Part shown: one piece after another, positions 14,471 through 14,601 of the stretch
How positions within the stretch are numbered: position 1 is the stretch's first letter
Layout of the letters: every line of letters starts with the position of its first letter
Assembly (NCBI GenBank): GCA_007125875.1
Contig: SLCI01000065.1
Location: 1-14,601 of the forward strand
Source: Kiritimatiellia bacterium
GTDB taxonomy: Bacteria; Verrucomicrobiota; Kiritimatiellia; SLAD01
DNA length: 14,601 bases
Reading direction: 5' to 3'
Made by a program: the position numbers and the translations under genes
The notes under the pieces: generated by a model
What the model was told of the DNA's origin: nothing
What the model saw: only the letters and a program-made list of their open reading frames with translations
Database searches by the model: none

Positions 14471-14500
14471 ACTATACTGCGAGCAGATTGACCGTTACAA
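14471..14500 (-). promoter_or_regulatory. Candidate sigma70-type promoter for the membrane-anchored protein
   Basis: On the minus strand TTGTAA (14495-14500) is followed after 18 bases by TATAGT (14471-14476), matching consensus at 4 of 6 and 5 of 6 positions. Transcription would start near 14464, leaving a leader of about 33 bases with the GAGGGGGG ribosome site. The inverted repeat ATACTG (14474-14479) / CAGTAT (14504-14509) spans the -35 and could be an operator, though six bases can match by chance. Confidence 0.5.
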
Positions 14501-14601
14501 GAACAGTATCAGTAGCCCTCGGCAATTTAGAACCCTCAGCAGCTTGCTTATGGGTCTGGCTCGGCACGGATACGGAATTGTTGGAGTACGTTAGGCGACA
14601 C

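Overview
The window (about 55% GC by eye) reads as bacterial chromosome from a Gram-negative-type organism. It has a LolA-like fragment, a periplasmic cyclophilin, a lipoprotein signal and several Sec-type signal peptides. The mix of large exported repeat proteins, LamG-like and CBM4/9-like beta-sandwich domains and an ADP-forming acetyl-CoA synthetase fits the PVC group (for example Kiritimatiellota or Verrucomicrobiota). That placement is an inference from gene style, not a measurement. I found no rRNA, tRNA, CRISPR array, transposase or phage gene.

Layout. Bases 1-441 hold the 3' end of a LolA-like protein gene (+). Bases 514-5726 are a tight three-gene minus-strand operon, transcribed as ppiA-type cyclophilin, then a GNAT/ADP-forming acyl-CoA synthetase fusion, then a CPA2 cation/proton antiporter. 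Upstream of it and separately placed (5930-6460, -) is a small four-helix membrane protein of unknown function, followed by two small hairpins. Bases 6461-6767 are a divergent control region with a perfect 7-bp inverted repeat.

Bases 6768-12289 hold three exported proteins: a helical-repeat protein ending in a LamG-like domain (+), a CBM4/9-like secreted protein (-) that overlaps it tail to tail by 28 bp, and a probable lipoprotein with 16 ankyrin repeats followed by two AMPK-beta/CBM48-like domains (+). All three carry probable carbohydrate-binding folds and none has a recognisable catalytic domain. They may form a surface or periplasmic binding/scaffold set.

Bases 12290-12655 are intergenic but contain a clear relic: 14 codons matching the N-terminus of the four-helix membrane protein at 5930-6460, with only synonymous differences and a broken start codon. 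Then come diaminopropionate ammonia-lyase (dpaL, +) and, convergent with it, a membrane-anchored protein with an Sm/SH3-like segment (-), with a good sigma70-type promoter upstream.

The most noteworthy items are the ankyrin-CBM48 lipoprotein architecture, the synonymous-only gene relic, and the retention of both catalytic histidines in the GNAT/acyl-CoA synthetase fusion. I did not find a clear-cut new defence or mobile system.
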